Shown here in pieces: positions 6,046 to 14,173 of a DNA stretch of 24,543 bases. The position numbers and the translations under genes are program-made. The DNA is from JAHISY01 sp043799575. Lineage in GTDB: Bacteria > Patescibacteriota > Gracilibacteria > JAHISY01. The notes below the pieces were generated by a model that saw only the letters and a program-made list of their open reading frames with translations, did no database searches and was not told where the DNA came from. Where the stretch lies: NCBI GenBank assembly GCA_043799575.1, contig JAZDNQ010000070.1, forward strand, positions 1 through 24,543, written 5' to 3'. Numbering within the stretch: position 1 is the first letter of the stretch; each line of letters opens with the position of its first letter.

Positions 6046-6801
6046 CTCGAGTATTGCCAATTTTTCTTTGACGACTTCGTTGTACGGCGATAATTCTAAA
6101 ATGCGCTCGTAAGTTTTGACTGCGGCTTTACCATTTTTCGCAAGCTCGTACGCCTCGGCCAGCGCGAAAAGATAATCGAGATTACGATGGTCGCGCTTGA
6201 CTGCGTTTTTGAAAGCTTCCTCGGCTGCCGCAAAATCTTTCAGCTTCAAATAAATCTGGCCTAGTGAGAGCCAGCGTGATGGACTAGTCGCGTCTAGTCG
6301 CAGTGCACTTTCGTAAGCCTCGCGTGCGAGCGGATATTTTTTCTGATGGTAAAACGCCAGTCCGAGATTACTAAAATGCTTGGCTTCTTTCGGCTCGAGC
6401 TCGATCAGTTTTTGCAAAATTAGCTCGGCCTTTTTCCATTCTTCGCGGTGCAAATAAGTCAGCGACAAAAATAGATTTGCTTTGGAATTGTGCTCGTCGA
6501 GCGCAATGATCTGGATCAAAATCTTCTCGGCGTCGCGCCACTCGGCCCGTGCGAAATGTGTCTCGGCTTTTCTCAGCAAAACCGAGATCTCGCCGAGGCT
6601 CTCCTGAATTTTGCGCGACTTTTCCTCGAGTGAAAGTCGCGAGCGCAACAAATTTTCTGACCGCGACTCGACATTCAGCTTCTGCTGCTCGCGTTCAAAT
6701 TTCCGCTGAAATTGTTTTGTGACGAGATTTAAATTTTTGCGTCGCAACAGAACGCCGGCGATGCCGCCGCTCGCGACGAGAATGAGATAAGGCTGGATCA
6801 T
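6034..6801 (-). CDS. Membrane-anchored TPR-repeat protein
   Basis: This 255-residue protein has an N-terminal hydrophobic helix (residues 4-20, likely an uncleaved anchor, followed by RRK), a charged coiled-coil-like stretch (about 24-75) and about five tetratricopeptide repeats (about 77-250). Clear repeat signatures are NLGLAFYHQKKYPLAREAYE and SLGQIYLKLKDFAAAEEAFK. TPR arrays are protein-binding scaffolds, and the positive-inside rule places the repeats in the cytoplasm. Its ATG overlaps the stop of the upstream RicT/PSP1 gene (ATGA), so the two are co-translated. The partner is unknown; the tight coupling points to the RicT-like protein or the holB/grpE products. Confidence 0.85.
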   Translation of the reverse strand: MIQPYLILVASGGIAGVLLRRKNLNLVTKQFQRKFEREQQKLNVESRSENLLRSRLSLEEKSRKIQESLGEISVLLRKAETHFARAEWRDAEKILIQIIALDEHNSKANLFLSLTYLHREEWKKAELILQKLIELEPKEAKHFSNLGLAFYHQKKYPLAREAYESALRLDATSPSRWLSLGQIYLKLKDFAAAEEAFKNAVKRDHRNLDYLFALAEAYELAKNGKAAVKTYERILELSPYNEVVKEKLAILEPKI

Positions 6802-7613
6802 TGGTCGGATTTTACAACTTTCACCTCGGCGGCAGAGAAGATCTGTGCCCCGCCTTTTTCGAGATAGACTTTTACATTTTGGTTCAAAATATCAAGCGCG
6901 ATAACTTTGCCTTCGCCTTTGGCGGTTTTTACCCGCGCCCCCCAGTGTGGCATTTTTTTGCGCGCCTTCTCGTATTCCTCGAGTTCGTAGGCGAGGCAGC
7001 ACAATAATTTTCCGCACGGGCCGGAAAGTTTGTCTGAGCCTTTCATCGCAAGTTCCTGGGTTTTTACCATTTCCATCGTGATGCTTTTGAATTTTCCGAG
7101 CGCGCCGCCCGAGCAACAAAATTCGCGGCCGCAAATTCCGAATCCGCCGCAAGCCTTCGCGCGATCTCTTTGTCCGAGCTGGGTGAGGTGAATTCTTTTT
7201 TGGACGACGCCCGCGAGCTTCGGCACGATTTCTTTGAAATCAATGCGCTCGTCCGCGGTGAAAAACAAATTCAATTCGCCACCGTCGAGATTGAGTCGCG
7301 CCTCGGTGATTTGCATGGGCAGTCCGAGCTCGCTGACTTTCGAGCGCGCTTTTTCGAGTGCGCCGTTTGCCTCGCCCGAATTCTCTTCGGCTTTGGTTAA
7401 ATCTTTTTTGTTCGCTTTGCGCAAAATTTTTCCGTCCAAAAGAATTTCGTCTGCCGCGAGTTTCTTGCGATCGACAAAGACAATTTCGCCGAGATTTTTG
7501 CCGCCTTCTTTTTGCTCAAAAATAATTTTGTCGCCGATCGCCAAATTCAAATCATTGTCCGCGCTAGTCACGAAAATCGCGTCGTCGTAAAAATTTTTAA
7601 TTCCGAGGTTCAT
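6798..7613 (-). CDS. ricT: PSP1-domain protein, RicT/YaaT-like
   Basis: A 271-residue protein of the PSP1 family, related to Bacillus subtilis YaaT/RicT, a subunit of the Fe-S-binding Ric complex that affects mRNA processing by RNase Y. Seen: the diagnostic cysteine-rich core CGGFGICGREFCC (Cys155, 161, 166, 167) and SGPCGKLLCCLAYE (Cys200, 205, 206), followed by the short basic domain KTAKGEGKVIALDILNQNVK. Residues 60-100 form a charged helical insertion. It lies directly downstream of holB, the same holB-yaaT order as in Firmicutes, which supports the assignment. RicA and RicF partners are not in the window. The start at 7613 has no Shine-Dalgarno; the leader holds an AT-rich tandem repeat. 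Confidence 0.88.
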   Translation of the reverse strand: MNLGIKNFYDDAIFVTSADNDLNLAIGDKIIFEQKEGGKNLGEIVFVDRKKLAADEILLDGKILRKANKKDLTKAEENSGEANGALEKARSKVSELGLPMQITEARLNLDGGELNLFFTADERIDFKEIVPKLAGVVQKRIHLTQLGQRDRAKACGGFGICGREFCCSGGALGKFKSITMEMVKTQELAMKGSDKLSGPCGKLLCCLAYELEEYEKARKKMPHWGARVKTAKGEGKVIALDILNQNVKVYLEKGGAQIFSAAEVKVVKSDQ

Positions 7614-7616
7614 TAT

Positions 7617-7659
7617 AAGGAGTAAGAATTAAGAGCTAAGGATTAAGGCTAAGAATTAA
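7617..7659. repeat. Short imperfect tandem repeat between holB and ricT
   Basis: Three copies of AAG(A/G)ATTAA (7624-7632, 7638-7646, 7651-7659) are spaced by 14 and 13 bases and fill the whole intergenic gap. On the coding (minus) strand this becomes a pyrimidine-rich TTAATTCTTAG leader before the ricT ATG. Confidence 0.6.
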
Positions 7660-8672
7660 ATTTGCAGTAAAAGGTTTTCGACTGCGAGGCGCGAGTTTAC
7701 ATTTCGATTGATCAGATCGCGAGTCGAGTCGAGCTGACGAATCAATTTTACAATTTTTTCGGTCGAGTAGCGCGAATTCGCGACCGGATTTTTCGCGCGG
7801 GTCAAAAGGAAACTGCGCAAAAAATAAGTGAACGCTTCCAAAAATTTTTGTGTCTCCGCGTTAGTCGCACTGACTTTTTCCGCAAAAGCTAATTCCTCCG
7901 CGACATTCGGCCGTTCGAGCAAATTTTTCAGTCGCTCGAAATATTCCTTGAATTCGCGAAAGACGGTCGGATCGGCCGCGAGCCGCGCCGCGCGAATCGG
8001 TTTGCCCATCGCGAAATTCACGACGCGTTTGCGTTCGTCGTCGGACAAATTCGGAAATTTTTGCGCCAACATTTTGTCGATCGCGGTCGGACTCACATTT
8101 CCGAAACTCAAAACGCGACAGCGCGAAACGATGGTCGGAAGGAGGAGTGGTAGGTTATTCGTCGTCAAAATAAAAGTTGTGCGTGGCGGCGGCTCTTCGA
8201 GGGTTTTGAGAAAAAAATTAGCTGCTTCGCGATTCATCCGTTCGACTTCGTGCAGCACAAAAACTTTGCGACCGTCGCTTGAGTGATTCACACGACTCAA
8301 AATTTCGCGGAGGTCGTCGATCCGAATTGTATTCGTTTTCGCTTTCGGCGTCCGCGCGCGGTGCGACTGATTGAAGTTCGATTTCCGGGCGAGTGCTTCG
8401 AGGTCTTCATTCACGCCTTCGATCCAAAGTTCGTCGACGACGGTGAGATTCGGGTGCGAGTTCGCGCGCATCAATTTGCAATCCGTACATTCGCCACAAG
8501 CTTTGCCGCCACAAATCAAAAGTTGCGCGAAAAATTTTGCGGCGGTGAGTTTGCCGACTTCGGCCGGACCAGCGAAAAGATACGCGTGCGAAATTTTGCC
8601 GCTCGCGAGATCAGTTTCCAGCTCCGCGAGGCGATTTTCATTTCCCGTCGTCGGCCAATCGAATTGCAGCAT
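7656..8672 (-). CDS. holB: DNA polymerase III delta-prime subunit
   Basis: Clamp-loader subunit that works with delta and tau/gamma to load the beta clamp. Seen: SHAYLFAGPAEVGK (a degenerate P-loop, without the usual second Gly and Ser/Thr, as expected for a delta-prime protein), a four-cysteine zinc module ICGGKACGECTDC, the helper motif KVFVLHEVERMNREAANFFL, LKTLEEPPPRTTFILTT and the sensor-1/SRC arginine-finger motif TIVSRCR. The C-terminal collar is helical. It is 338 residues from the ATG at 8672. A TTG two codons earlier (8678) has a better spaced GGAG site, located inside the end of grpE, and may be the true start. It sits between grpE and ricT in one apparent operon. Confidence 0.93.
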   Translation of the reverse strand: MLQFDWPTTGNENRLAELETDLASGKISHAYLFAGPAEVGKLTAAKFFAQLLICGGKACGECTDCKLMRANSHPNLTVVDELWIEGVNEDLEALARKSNFNQSHRARTPKAKTNTIRIDDLREILSRVNHSSDGRKVFVLHEVERMNREAANFFLKTLEEPPPRTTFILTTNNLPLLLPTIVSRCRVLSFGNVSPTAIDKMLAQKFPNLSDDERKRVVNFAMGKPIRAARLAADPTVFREFKEYFERLKNLLERPNVAEELAFAEKVSATNAETQKFLEAFTYFLRSFLLTRAKNPVANSRYSTEKIVKLIRQLDSTRDLINRNVNSRLAVENLLLQI

Positions 8673-8681
8673 TTTCAAAAA

Positions 8682-9161
8682 TTATTCTCCGACCCGGACT
8701 TTGGTCGCGCGCAAAATTTTTCCATTCAGTTCGTAGCCGTCTTCGACGACTTCCAAAATCTTGCCGCTTTCACCTTCGCCGGTCGCGATTACTTCGTGGC
8801 GATTCGCATCGAAATCCGCCCCGATCTCGGCTGCGACTTTGCGCAGTCCGAGACTTTCAAGCGTCGACTCAAATTGCTTTTCGATCGCGGAAATGCCCTT
8901 CGCCCATTCGTCATTTTTCAAATTTTCGGGCAAATGATTCGCGGCGCGTTTGAAGTTTTCCAAAACGGGGAGCAGCGCGGCGAGACAATTTTCATTCGCG
9001 AATTTCGAGAACTCGATTTTGTTACGTTCGACCTGCTTCCGAAAATTTTCGAGCTCGGCGCGTGCGCGCAAATATTTTTCCTCGAAATCATTTTCGATTT
9101 TCGATTCGTCGGTCGTTGGAGTCGCGTCGTCCGCGGGCGGATTTTGATTTTCGTCTTGCAC
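8682..9161 (-). CDS. grpE: GrpE nucleotide exchange factor
   Basis: Cofactor of DnaK that releases ADP during the chaperone cycle. This 159-residue protein has the family layout: an acidic disordered N-terminus (1-25), a long coiled coil with YLRARAELENFRKQVERNKI, LLPVLENFKRAANH, and a C-terminal beta domain with DANRHEVIATGEGESGKILE and GYELNGKILRATKVRVGE. It starts with GTG; no better ATG is present. DnaK and DnaJ are not in the window. It heads a minus-strand set grpE-holB-ricT-TPR with gaps of 9 and 42 bases and a 4-base overlap, and is divergent to a cupin gene 44 bases away. Confidence 0.95.
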   Translation of the reverse strand: MQDENQNPPADDATPTTDESKIENDFEEKYLRARAELENFRKQVERNKIEFSKFANENCLAALLPVLENFKRAANHLPENLKNDEWAKGISAIEKQFESTLESLGLRKVAAEIGADFDANRHEVIATGEGESGKILEVVEDGYELNGKILRATKVRVGE

Positions 9162-9169
9162 AAAAATAG

Positions 9170-9199
9170 GTTAAATTGCCGGGTGATTTTAGCTAAAAT
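9170..9199 (+). promoter_or_regulatory. Predicted promoter giving a leaderless cupin transcript
   Basis: TTAAAT (about 9171-9176) and TAAAAT (9194-9199) are separated by 17 bases. Only six bases lie between the -10 and the ATG at 9206, so transcription should start at or next to the A of the start codon. No ribosome site is visible. Confidence 0.45.
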
Positions 9200-9205
9200 T
9201 CGCAC

Positions 9206-9601
9206 ATGAAGCCAAAAATTAAACCGAAGCCGTGGGGTCGCGAAATCTGGTTCGCGGCGACCGTGAAATACGCCGGCAAAATTCTCGAAGTGAAAAAAGG
9301 TGCGCGACTTTCACTCCAATTTCACGAGAAAAAAGAGGAAACGCAATTTTTGTTCTCTGGCAAAGTTCGCCTCACTTTCGGTCCGAATGTGAAAAAGCTG
9401 CGCACAAAAATTCTCCATCCAGGTGAGGTTTTTCACATTCCGCCTGGGCGAATTCACCGGGTCGAGGGTATCGCTCCGCTCTCCAAAATTTTCGAAGTCT
9501 CGACTGCCGAGCTAGATGATGTCGTCAAACTCTCCGACGATTATGGTCGGTCGGGAAGCGGCAACAACGAAAAACTTGATCGGAAACTTTCTCGGAAATA
9601 A
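9206..9601 (+). CDS. Cupin protein, mannose-6-phosphate isomerase type II-like
   Basis: This 131-residue single-cupin protein resembles the isomerase domain of bifunctional ManC/AlgA or stand-alone sugar-phosphate cupins. Seen: KPWGREIWF (8-16), YAGKILEVKKGARLSLQFHE (24-43) with metal ligands in QFHEKKEET, the second cupin motif HPGEVFHIPPGRIHRVEG, and KIFEVSTAELDDVVKLSDDYGR, typical of the ManC C-terminal domain. It is therefore probably a metal-dependent mannose-6-phosphate isomerase or a related sugar-binding cupin; the substrate is not certain. Its stop is directly next to the stop of the convergent response regulator, with no spacer. A likely leaderless promoter lies immediately upstream. 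Confidence 0.85.
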   Translation: MKPKIKPKPWGREIWFAATVKYAGKILEVKKGARLSLQFHEKKEETQFLFSGKVRLTFGPNVKKLRTKILHPGEVFHIPPGRIHRVEGIAPLSKIFEVSTAELDDVVKLSDDYGRSGSGNNEKLDRKLSRK

Positions 9602-9994
9602 TTATTCTTTTTTCTCCCCGTCGCCCATCAGCTCGGCGACTTTGTCGACCGTCTCGAAAGGGGTATGTTCCGATTTTTTCAAATAAAGATCGGCTCCTAG
9701 GTCGAGTGCCTTTTTTTCATCATTCTCTTGTTCGAGATTGGAGCTGATCACGACTTTCGTCGGGAGTGAAGTATTATTTTTCAGCGCACCCAAAACTTCG
9801 TAGCCGTTCATCTGAGGCATCATGATATCGAGCAAAATCACATCCGGTTTCCATTCTGCGGCTCGAGTGATCCCATCCATCCCGTTTAGACTGATTTGCG
9901 CATCGTAGCCTTTGGCCTCGAAAGCGGTTTTGAACATCTCACACAAATCAGCGTTGTCCTCGATAATCAAAACTTTTATTTTTTCCTCGTGCAT
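9602..9994 (-). CDS. Stand-alone response regulator receiver
   Basis: This 130-residue protein consists of a single CheY-like receiver domain with no output domain. Seen: the acidic pocket IIEDN (Glu12/Asp13), phospho-acceptor Asp56 in VILLDIMMPQMNGYE, the switch Ser84 in VVISSN and the conserved Lys106 in LYLKKSE. It is the last gene of a minus-strand set after two histidine kinases, one base after the kinase stop, so it is the likely phosphate acceptor for one or both. Signal output must go through protein contact or a regulator coded elsewhere. Confidence 0.93.
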   Translation of the reverse strand: MHEEKIKVLIIEDNADLCEMFKTAFEAKGYDAQISLNGMDGITRAAEWKPDVILLDIMMPQMNGYEVLGALKNNTSLPTKVVISSNLEQENDEKKALDLGADLYLKKSEHTPFETVDKVAELMGDGEKKE

Positions 9995-9995
9995 T

Positions 9996-12005
9996 TTAGA
10001 GTGGGATTAAAAGTGTAAAAGTTGAACCCTGGCCAAGTTCGCTTTGCATGGAAATATCACCGCGCAAATTTTCCACAAGTTTCTTGACGATTGCAAGCCC
10101 GAGACCAGTGCTTTGATCGCCTTTTTCGAGGAAATCGCCGCCTTGCGAAAACTTTTCCCAAATATGTTCGCTTTTGTTCGGTGCTATGCCGATACCAGTG
10201 TCGACCACTTCGATTTCCAAAAAGCCGCGGTTCTCACGCGCCGTGAGTTTGACCCCGCCCTTATCGGTGAATTTGTAGGCATTATTGAGCAGACGTTCCA
10301 AAATTTCCGTCAAATATTTCGCGTCAGTTTTCAGTTTGAGATTTGATCCGATTGTCGCTGCGAAATCAAAACTTAAACTTTTTTGTTGACAGGTCGCCGT
10401 CCATTTGTCGGCCAAATTTTTCAACAAGTCGCTCGGCAGGATTTCAGAGAAATCAAATTTGATTTGTCGATTTTCGAGCTTCGTGATTTCCAAAATGTCG
10501 GCCAGCAGAGCGAGCAACCAGTTTGTATTTTTTTGAATCCGCTGGGTGAAATCTTTTTGCTTGTCAGAAAGTGGACCGAAATTCGGCGCGGTGAGCATCT
10601 CGGCGTAGCCTTTGATCGCTGTCGCCGGCGTGCGCAGCTCGTGCGAAACATTCGCGATAAAAGCGTCTTTCGCGTTGTCCAGCGTTTTCAATTTTTCGTA
10701 ATCCTCGCGCAACTTGGCAGCTTGTTGTCTCAATTTCTCGGTGTACAAAATCGCGACCAGTGAAAGCGCGATGTAGTGGACGCCGCCTTCCAATAACTTC
10801 AACTCTTCCTCGATATAAATATCTTCGCCTTCGCGCCGAATCACAAAAAAGCCGATCAACTCATTGGTATTCTGGAAAAGCGGAAAACAAACATCACCCA
10901 AATTTTCCAGCTCGTCGAGGTATGGACAATCGACATGTTTATTTTTTGCCAAATATTCTTCCTCAGCTGTCACGAGATAGCGTTTGCTTTTGGCGAAATA
11001 TTTTTCGAGCTCGGGATATTTTTCTTCGCCTTTTTCTAAATCCAAGACAATGACGCGCGCTTCCTCGATGCCGATTTTGCGCGAAAAATTTTCCTGAATA
11101 TTTTCCTCGAGTTCTTCAACCGAGCCATAAAAAATATTTTGATTTTTAAACTCCTCGACCACTTGCCGAAAATTATTCAGGCTGATGGTCGTGAGCCAAT
11201 TTCTTTTTTCAAAAACATGCAGAGTTGCGGCATAAACAAAAATCCCAAGCACAACATCCGCAATGATATTCAAAATAGCCGAGTGGCTGATCTCAAAAAA
11301 ATTCAATCCGAGCGCACCCGCCAAAGCTAGTCCGACCGCGATCAAATTTTTCAAGACATTCGGACCGATGATCTTGAGTTTCAAAAACTTCCATTCTACA
11401 AAAAAGTAAAAAACAGTTATCAAGTGGGCGCTAGTCAGGAAGTGTGGCGAGAGCACAATATTTTCAAAAAAAGATTTTTCGAGATCCCAAAAATAAAAAT
11501 ACGATCCGAGCATGACTGCGAGCACGACCGAATATTCAAGCAAAATAAATCGGAGTTGGTATTTTTTGATGCCGGAAAAAACGTCGGTCGATTTGATCAA
11601 AAAGAAAATTGGCAAGACGGTCGTTGTGAAAACTCCAGCAAACCAAACTGCGTCGAAATCGAAGATTTCCAAAAAGCCCAGCCGACTGGCCGCCAGCAAA
11701 CCAAACAAAAATAAATTCACGAGATAGACAATCGCCAAAACGTGATTTTGGCCGCTGCGACTAATCAGATTTTTGTTGAAGTGAAAATTGGCGGCCGCGG
11801 CGAGTGAAATCGCTCCGGCGGTAATCAGCTCGATTAAGTTTTTTTCAAAAGGCAAAAAGTACACTGCGCCCCAAACCGCGATCGCCAAACTAAAAATTCC
11901 GAAAGAACGATTGATGAAATTGTGCGGGAATTTCCAGACTGCGAAAGTCCCGACCGCGAGTGCGAGCGCTCCATTTGTGGCGGTAAGAATTTCAGGAGAG
12001 TGCAT
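9996..12005 (-). CDS. Membrane sensor histidine kinase (second of tandem pair)
   Basis: A 669-residue hybrid-free sensor kinase. Seen: seven to eight hydrophobic helices (about residues 5-263), of the N-terminal 7TM type found in some histidine kinases; a GAF-like cytoplasmic domain (about 280-420); a coiled coil; the HisKA box FIANVSHELRTPATAIKGY with His455; the N-box ERLLNNAYKFT (Asn574/575); DTGIGIA (602-608); and STGLGLAIV in the ATP lid. All kinase catalytic motifs are intact. Its ATG directly follows the TAA of the upstream kinase and its own TAA is one base from the response-regulator ATG, so all three are one translational unit. The ligand is unknown. Confidence 0.93.
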   Translation of the reverse strand: MHSPEILTATNGALALAVGTFAVWKFPHNFINRSFGIFSLAIAVWGAVYFLPFEKNLIELITAGAISLAAAANFHFNKNLISRSGQNHVLAIVYLVNLFLFGLLAASRLGFLEIFDFDAVWFAGVFTTTVLPIFFLIKSTDVFSGIKKYQLRFILLEYSVVLAVMLGSYFYFWDLEKSFFENIVLSPHFLTSAHLITVFYFFVEWKFLKLKIIGPNVLKNLIAVGLALAGALGLNFFEISHSAILNIIADVVLGIFVYAATLHVFEKRNWLTTISLNNFRQVVEEFKNQNIFYGSVEELEENIQENFSRKIGIEEARVIVLDLEKGEEKYPELEKYFAKSKRYLVTAEEEYLAKNKHVDCPYLDELENLGDVCFPLFQNTNELIGFFVIRREGEDIYIEEELKLLEGGVHYIALSLVAILYTEKLRQQAAKLREDYEKLKTLDNAKDAFIANVSHELRTPATAIKGYAEMLTAPNFGPLSDKQKDFTQRIQKNTNWLLALLADILEITKLENRQIKFDFSEILPSDLLKNLADKWTATCQQKSLSFDFAATIGSNLKLKTDAKYLTEILERLLNNAYKFTDKGGVKLTARENRGFLEIEVVDTGIGIAPNKSEHIWEKFSQGGDFLEKGDQSTGLGLAIVKKLVENLRGDISMQSELGQGSTFTLLIPL

Positions 12006-14105
12006 TTATTTTTTGGAATTGATCGGCAGAGTAAAAATAAAATTCGAGCCATGACCGACTTCGCTCTCGACGCGAATTCGCCCACCAAGTCGTTCGACAA
12101 TTTTTTTCACGATACTCAAGCCGAGGCCGGTGCCGCCATGTTGTTGCGGATTTTGGATTTGCCGAAATTCTTGAAAGAGCAAGACAAAATCTTTTTTCGC
12201 GATGCCGACTCCGGTGTCTGCGACCGTGAATTCCAAAAAGTTTTTATCGCCGGCAGGTTGGACAGTCAAAGTGATCAGACCTTTTTCCGGCGTGAACTTG
12301 AAAGCATTCATCAACAAATTCAACAAAATGCGCTTCAGCTTGTCTGCATCGGTTGTGATCTGCTTCGGCAAATTTTTCGCAATCAAGAGATTCAGTTCGA
12401 TTGATTTCTCCGCGCATTTGATTTGGAAATCACTCACGATGTCGCGCGCCAATTTTTCCCAATCAGTTGGCTCCAAATTAAATTCCATGCGCCCAGCTTC
12501 AAGCTTCCGGAAATCCAAAATCGAATTTACGAGCTCGAGCATACTCTCGGTCGAAGCTGCGATGCGTTCCAAAAATTCTTTTTGTTTCGGACTCAATTTG
12601 CCGAATTTTTCCGAATGTAAAAAATCTTCGTAGCCTTTGATGATCGTGAGCGGAGTGCGCAGATCGTGCGAGGTCATCGAAAAAAATCGATCTTTGTCTT
12701 CGTCTGCTTTTTGCAATTTTTCGAGCGAAGTTTCGAGCTGTTCGGTTTTGCGCGCGACTTCTGCCTGCAGGTCGGCGTTGTAATTTAAAATTTTCAGCGA
12801 GAGCGAAATGTGCGCTGCTGCAGCGCGCAAAATTTCCAACTCTTTCGGCGAATAATTATTCCGATGTGGCTTCTCGCCGAGGAAGAAAAAACCAATCAAT
12901 TTTCGATTCTCACCGCGCAGTGGGAAACACAGCATGCCAAGTTGCAAAATCGGATCAAGATCGATTTCTTGATCGGGAAAAAACTCATTCAATAAAAGCT
13001 GCTCAGCTTGAGTTTTTTCAAAATAATCCAACAGCGGCTGCAAAATTTGGCGATTGTCTTTTTGCAACAAAATAATCCGCGCCGAGCTGATGCCGAGCAT
13101 TTTGGCAAAAATGTTTTGCGCCGAATTTTCGAGTTCGGCCAGATTGGAATAAAAAAGTTTGCGTTCGTAAAAATTCGCGGCGGCGCGGGTGAAGTCGTCG
13201 ATGTGCGGTATACCGAGCAAACGGTAAAAAGTCCGACTGCCGAAAAATCCAGCCAGCGTGAAATAAGTTGCGAGTGAAACGACCGGGAAAAGCGCCAAGA
13301 CAGGTAGTGATTCTTTGCGGAAAAAAACGACGTACGAAATTCCGAGTCCGAGTCCGAGCGAAATCAACAGTGCGACAATTTTTTGAATTATCCCGAGCCA
13401 GCTCAGCTGAATGTCGAGATGACGGAAACGCAAAATTGCGTACGCGAAAGCGCCGATCTGACCAGCGATCAAAATATTGAAATAAATCGGAACTGTCAGA
13501 TCGTAGGTTGGCAAAAAATTCATCGTGAGCGCCGCGAAAGTCACGATTTCACCGAGATAGATATAGTGCACTTGCTGTTTTTTGACACCTTCGCTAGTTT
13601 GCAGAAATTTCCCAATCAAATGGAAAGTCGCGGCGAAATATGCCAGCCAGATTGCAATCCAAACATGGTAAAAAATTCCAGGCTCGAGCCACAGCGTGAA
13701 GTTTTCCTCTGGCGCGACTCCCGAAATAAATAATTTCGTTCCGATCAGCGGGAGCAGCAAAATCGCAATCGCGTAACCCAGGCGAATCCATTTTTTCTGC
13801 TGTTCCGCGATTCCCAAAATCGCAGTGATAAAGTGAAAATTTGCAATCGCCAAGAAAAAGGCGCCGACGTGCAAAACACGAAAAGAAAGTAGAGTTAGCT
13901 CGGAATTATTGCTTACAATCGGCCAAAAACTGCCGAAGGCCCAAAACGCGATAGCAAAGCAAAAAACTGCGAAAGTTTGATTAATCAGGCTGTCGCGCTT
14001 TTGCCAATAAACCGCGATGCCAGCGACCAGTGCGGCTAAGCCGTTAACCAGTGCCGAAATGAAAAGAAAAAGATTCAATTTGTTTTGATTTTGACTTCCT
14101 ATCAT
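12006..14105 (-). CDS. Membrane sensor histidine kinase (first of tandem pair)
   Basis: A sensor kinase of about 699 residues with the same plan as its neighbour: an N-terminal multi-helix membrane domain of 7TM type with ANFHFITAILG and ILRFRHLDIQ (to about residue 290), a GAF-like domain (about 310-440), a coiled coil, the HisKA box FFSMTSHDLRTPLTIIKGY (His480), the N-box RILLNLLMNAFKFT, DTGVGIA and GGTGLGLSIV. All catalytic residues are present. I take the ATG at 14105 as the start; the frame stays open to a TTG at 14132, which lies inside a hairpin. It heads the kinase-kinase-receiver operon. The tandem kinases probably arose by old duplication, but they are well diverged and may sense different cues feeding one receiver. 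Confidence 0.92.
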   Translation of the reverse strand: MIGSQNQNKLNLFLFISALVNGLAALVAGIAVYWQKRDSLINQTFAVFCFAIAFWAFGSFWPIVSNNSELTLLSFRVLHVGAFFLAIANFHFITAILGIAEQQKKWIRLGYAIAILLLPLIGTKLFISGVAPEENFTLWLEPGIFYHVWIAIWLAYFAATFHLIGKFLQTSEGVKKQQVHYIYLGEIVTFAALTMNFLPTYDLTVPIYFNILIAGQIGAFAYAILRFRHLDIQLSWLGIIQKIVALLISLGLGLGISYVVFFRKESLPVLALFPVVSLATYFTLAGFFGSRTFYRLLGIPHIDDFTRAAANFYERKLFYSNLAELENSAQNIFAKMLGISSARIILLQKDNRQILQPLLDYFEKTQAEQLLLNEFFPDQEIDLDPILQLGMLCFPLRGENRKLIGFFFLGEKPHRNNYSPKELEILRAAAAHISLSLKILNYNADLQAEVARKTEQLETSLEKLQKADEDKDRFFSMTSHDLRTPLTIIKGYEDFLHSEKFGKLSPKQKEFLERIAASTESMLELVNSILDFRKLEAGRMEFNLEPTDWEKLARDIVSDFQIKCAEKSIELNLLIAKNLPKQITTDADKLKRILLNLLMNAFKFTPEKGLITLTVQPAGDKNFLEFTVADTGVGIAKKDFVLLFQEFRQIQNPQQHGGTGLGLSIVKKIVERLGGRIRVESEVGHGSNFIFTLPINSKK

Positions 14106-14109
14106 TTTA

Positions 14110-14150
14110 CCAAAAAATGGCTTATTTTTCAAGAAAAAGCAATTTTTTGG
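14110..14150. terminator. Long AT-rich hairpin between the subtilase and kinase genes
   Basis: CCAAAAAAT (14110-14118) pairs perfectly with ATTTTTTGG (14142-14150). Inside, a GCTT/AAGC plus TTTC/GAAA stem extends it with a small bulge. It starts 24 bases beyond the subtilase stop codon on the minus strand and likely ends or attenuates that transcript before the kinase operon. Confidence 0.45.
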
Positions 14151-14173
14151 TTTGCTAGATTGTTGATCCGTAT

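Noticed and set aside
7656..8672. holB as tau/gamma subunit (dnaX)
   Set aside because: The P-loop is degenerate and the protein is short, and the gene sits before the RicT homologue as holB does. Delta-prime is the better call.
8283..9209. Plus-strand ORF of 308 codons opposite holB and grpE
   Set aside because: It runs antisense over two confident genes and their promoter region, with low-complexity Phe/Arg sequence and no family features.
14104..14112. Extended -10 (TGGTAAAAT) as promoter of the kinase operon
   Set aside because: It overlaps the chosen start codon, so transcription would begin inside the gene; probably a coincidence of the hairpin arm.
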